DNA of 10,632 nucleotides from Hymenochaete sp. R1 (Eukaryota > Basidiomycota > Agaricomycetes > Hymenochaetales > Hymenochaetaceae), in assembly GCA_019400425.1 (NCBI GenBank), contig JAFREE010000332.1:1-10632 (forward strand), in the 5' to 3' direction. Within the stretch, counting starts at the first letter, position 1. Each line of letters starts with the position of its first letter. The notes under the pieces were generated by a model. That model ran no database searches. It worked only from the letters and a program-made list of their open reading frames with translations, and was not told the DNA's origin. Position numbers and translations under genes: made by a program. Positions 8,231 through 10,632 of the stretch are shown piece by piece.

Positions 8231-8417
8231 CATTCCGATTGACAGGTCTGCACGCCGTCTGTCAAACCAGTGATTGGTTGTTGCATGTAAAAGAAAACGA
8301 ACCACTCTACGATGCATCTTTTTACTCCCCCCTTCTCTTTTTTTTCTTTGCTTGCATCGGTCAGTGTGCAACAAAAGACGCAGCGAGACTTGAGTATATG
8401 CTTCGTATTTGTAGCAA

Positions 8418-10350
8418 ATGCCAGTTCAAGTTAACGAGATCGACACAAACGCGCGTTACGCTGCGTTGCTTCCTACTCCCACTCCCACCTCAACTCCCGA
8501 CCCTCTGGGATTACGGTCTGCGAACGAGCCAGCTTGTCGTCTTCAAGCAGTCGACCAACGACCTCCTGCTCGACGGTCAAACCCTCTTGCCGTCTCATCC
8601 CTGCTGTGCGATACGCCTGCTCCAGCTCAACGCAATGAGCCTTCCTCCGCACATACGATACCTACCCAGGCGGTTCATAGCGCCCATCCCGATCCACAAG
8701 GTCAGCCTGACCTACCGCTAGATCAGCCACCGCATCCTTCAGTCGACACGCTCGACGGTCCTCTTGTTTTTGGTGCGCCTGAACTTGATTTCGAGCATGG
8801 GTTAGATGGTCGAAGCCCTGTTGCCAGCCCGCGCACTTCCTCGCTTATACAAGAGACCCCTCCTCCAGACGATTCAGTTCAACTGTCGGCCGATGACGAA
8901 CAGAAGATGGCCATTAAAAAAGCCATCGATGACGCCCATTCCGAATACCAAATGAAGCTTGAGGGGTTAGCTGCTCGGTTCGGCCTCCCATTTGGCCGAC
9001 TTTACGCTCATGTCATGAATCTGCCATTCGCTAAGAAGCAGAGATCTGTAAATGCTTACAATGCATATATTCATGCACAATCACTCATTGTTGGTGGTAA
9101 GCACCATTGTCGATTTTACTACATCTGTCATACTAACAGCTTTTGTGTTTAGACCTGCCTACAGAGGAGGAAAAGGAGGCCGTTAGGATGGTGAAGGTAT
9201 TCAGATGGGACTACCACGACATTCCCGATGAAAGCCTCGACATTCTGACTGCCATTCTCAACCGGCATCGTCAGAAAGTCAAACAGTCGCAAACGTACAA
9301 TAAAGGTGCTGCATCTCGTGGTCAAATCTTTCGGCAGGCAATGGAAAGATTGACGCAAGAGGTTTGCTATCTTCTTTTGTGCCGTACTCTCTGCTCACTT
9401 TATTGTTTGCCAGGTCGCAGTTCTTCAGAACCATGCAGGGGCTTCTGCACTTGTGGTTGTGGCCAAGGCACACGGCGGCTCCTTGTACCCTCATCGTGTC
9501 GTTACTGACAGAGCGGGTGAGGATTTTATCCACACGGCCCTCGGACTGTCTCCAACCGCTCTTGGAACAGCCTACGAAGGCCATATTGCATCGTTCGCTC
9601 TTAGACCGGACGAACACCTCACCACTAACTCTCGAAAGGCCGAACTCAAGCGCACGATTCGTGGGATACTGCGCGACTCCATGAGTGAGTAATCTGCGAA
9701 TATACTGGGTCGAGTTTCTGACAAGCTACGCCTTAGGAGAAATCACTGGCATTCCCGATGCCAAGCTCGCATTCAAAAATTATGAGAGCGATATTGTGCA
9801 GGCGTACGGCATTCGCTTGGAAGGTTGGCCGCCGGGTGATAGTTTTGACATCGACGTTCTCAGCCTTAAAAAGCTGCAAAGCATCCTGGCGTTGCTCAAA
9901 AGCGGCGCACTGAAGTGGGCGCATGTCACTGAGGAAGAAAGGGAAGGAGTCCAAGCCCCACAGGGTTGGCGTTTGAAGCGGAAGGTGACGCACATGGCGA
10001 AAGCGTCAAAAGCTGTTCGTCGGCGCACTTCACCCCCTCCTCTTCCTCCTCCAAAGCGACGGTCTAGTGCGGCGGCAAAGCGAAAGCCGAAGGTGAAGCA
10101 AACTGAAAGGCCTGCGCGGGTCTCGACAGAGGATGAGAACAGCGAGGAGGACGAAGACAACGAGGAGGACGAAGACAACGAGGAGGATGACCACAGCTTG
10201 CTAGAGCGAAAGCTCAAGACCAATCCGGCCTCAACAGACGGCGAGTGCGACACCGGCTTGAGACCCGTGCGGCGACTGTCATCAAGGCGCAACGGGGTGT
10301 CAAAAAGTTACATTGACAACAGCGACGACGACTTTGAAGATCTCAGCTAG
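8418..10350 (+). CDS. Agaricomycete-expanded protein family of unknown function, 590 residues
   Basis: Exons are 8418-9096, 9153-9361, 9414-9684 and 9737-10350 (1,773 nt). Introns of 52-56 nt have GT..AG borders, and the first has a perfect TACTAAC branch site at 9131-9137. Residues 1-150 are a Pro/Thr/Ser-rich disordered N-terminus. Residues of about 160-230 form a charged helical region (QMKLEGLAARFGLPFGRLY), then KKQRSVNAYNAYIHAQS. The third exon holds ALVVVAKAHGGS and FIHTALGLSPTAL. The last part has YGIRLEGWP (410-418) and LKSGALKWAHV (440-450). This order (KK-x-R-x-x-NA, then a segment with H-G and F-x-x-x-LGL, then Y-G-hydrophobic-L-x-GWP and ending with L-x-x-G-x-x-x-W) matches, from memory, uncharacterised proteins present in many copies in mushroom genomes. 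The C-terminus has a basic cluster with PPPKRRSSAAAKRKPKVK (about 490-507), a likely nuclear localisation signal, then an acidic repeat (519-538). No enzyme motif is evident. Nuclear action is inferred from the tail only. Confidence 0.85.
10144..10193 (+). repeat. In-frame 18-bp tandem repeat coding EEDEDN
   Basis: About 2.7 copies of an 18-bp unit (GAGGAGGACGAAGACAAC) lie inside the last exon of the 8418-10350 gene and encode Glu-Glu-Asp-Glu-Asp-Asn repeats. The first two units are identical at the DNA level, which suggests recent slippage. The unit length keeps the frame, so copy number can vary between strains without breaking the gene. Confidence 0.8.
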
Positions 10351-10632
10351 CAATGTAGGACACTACACGGCCGACGCTTGCGCGTTTGCGCAGAATTCCA
10401 TACTCGACCTACCCTGTCGCATACAATACATACGGGCCCGCTTTGAACTTCATAGGCCGGCTCCGCAGACTTGCCATTTCTCTGTTTCCGTTTCTTGTGG
10501 TGATTCACCCCCCTCCCCCCGGCCCCGTTCTTGATGCTTTTCATGCCTTTCCTCCTTTTGAGTTTCGATTTTGCTGTATTGAGTGTTGTAATGCTAGCTA
10601 ATCTTAATGATGATATGCACTGCTTTATATCC
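10351..10632. other. 3' flank of the 8418-10350 gene
   Basis: These 282 bp hold no supported gene. The sequence turns C/T-rich near 10480-10560 and A/T-rich at the end, as expected of a 3' UTR and terminator region. No canonical AATAAA signal is present; TAATCTTAATGATG near 10599 is the closest A/T-rich element. Confidence 0.4.

Larger units (their letters stand above)
7939..8417. other. Intergenic region: 3' flank of one gene and promoter of the next
   Basis: The 479 bp hold no supported gene. An open frame across 8206-8721 runs into the next gene out of frame and has no family resemblance. The left part contains T-runs (8096-8102) and several inverted repeats (8079-8186) that may mark transcript 3'-end formation. 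The right part contains TATAAAA at 8224-8230, ATTGG (an inverted CCAAT) at 8273-8277 and a CT-rich tract near 8325-8350, a plausible promoter for the gene starting at 8418. Confidence 0.45.

Noticed and set aside
8206..8721. 171-codon open frame overlapping the start of the 8418 gene
   Set aside because: It is in a different frame from the spliced gene, has no ATG-based family resemblance, and its 3' half is the out-of-frame shadow of the Pro/Thr-rich N-terminus.
319..10350. TET/JBP dioxygenase partner gene of the KDZ element
   Set aside because: Some basidiomycete KDZ elements travel with TET/JBP genes, but none of the other three proteins shows the iron-binding HxD...H pattern or other features of that family.

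Overview
The window looks like nuclear DNA from a filamentous basidiomycete, most likely an Agaricomycete. The evidence is four multi-exon genes whose introns are short (46-72 nt), with GT..AG borders and TAAC/CTAAT-like branch points, together with two protein families that I know mainly from mushroom-forming fungi: a KDZ transposase and an uncharacterised family expanded in that lineage. I found no rRNA, tRNA, CRISPR array or bacterial-type operon.

Layout. (1) 1-318 is a non-coding leader with nested inverted repeats, a CACGTG box and a short direct repeat. (2) 319-3884 (+) is a 10-exon KDZ (Kyakuja-Dileera-Zisupton) transposase gene. Spliced by hand it stays open for 1,025 codons and keeps the recognisable DDE-type family motifs, so it may be an intact element. 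No terminal inverted repeats could be defined. (3) 3885-5096 has no convincing gene. Its first part is T-rich and carries recurring short motifs, and the later part is A/G-rich on the + strand. (4) 6083-5097 (-) is a six-exon gene for a 232-residue protein that I do not recognise. (5) 6084-6447 separates that gene from a divergent one and holds a perfect 11-bp inverted repeat and a six-copy 10-bp tandem repeat. (6) 6448-7938 (+) is a three-exon gene for a 462-residue protein with an unrecognised folded core and a long disordered Pro/Met/Ser-rich tail. (7) 7939-8417 is intergenic, with inverted repeats near the previous gene's 3' end and a TATA candidate for the next gene. (8) 8418-10350 (+) is a four-exon gene for a 590-residue protein of an Agaricomycete-expanded family of unknown function, with a nuclear-type basic region and an acidic repeat at its C-terminus. 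(9) 10351-10632 is a 3' flank.

Nothing in the sequence shows that the four genes act together. The picture is a mobile-element gene next to lineage-specific genes of unknown function. The strongest leads are the apparently intact KDZ transposase, the 8418-10350 gene, the unrecognised minus-strand gene and the structured divergent promoter. All exon borders were inferred by eye from splice signals and frame continuity, with no transcript data.
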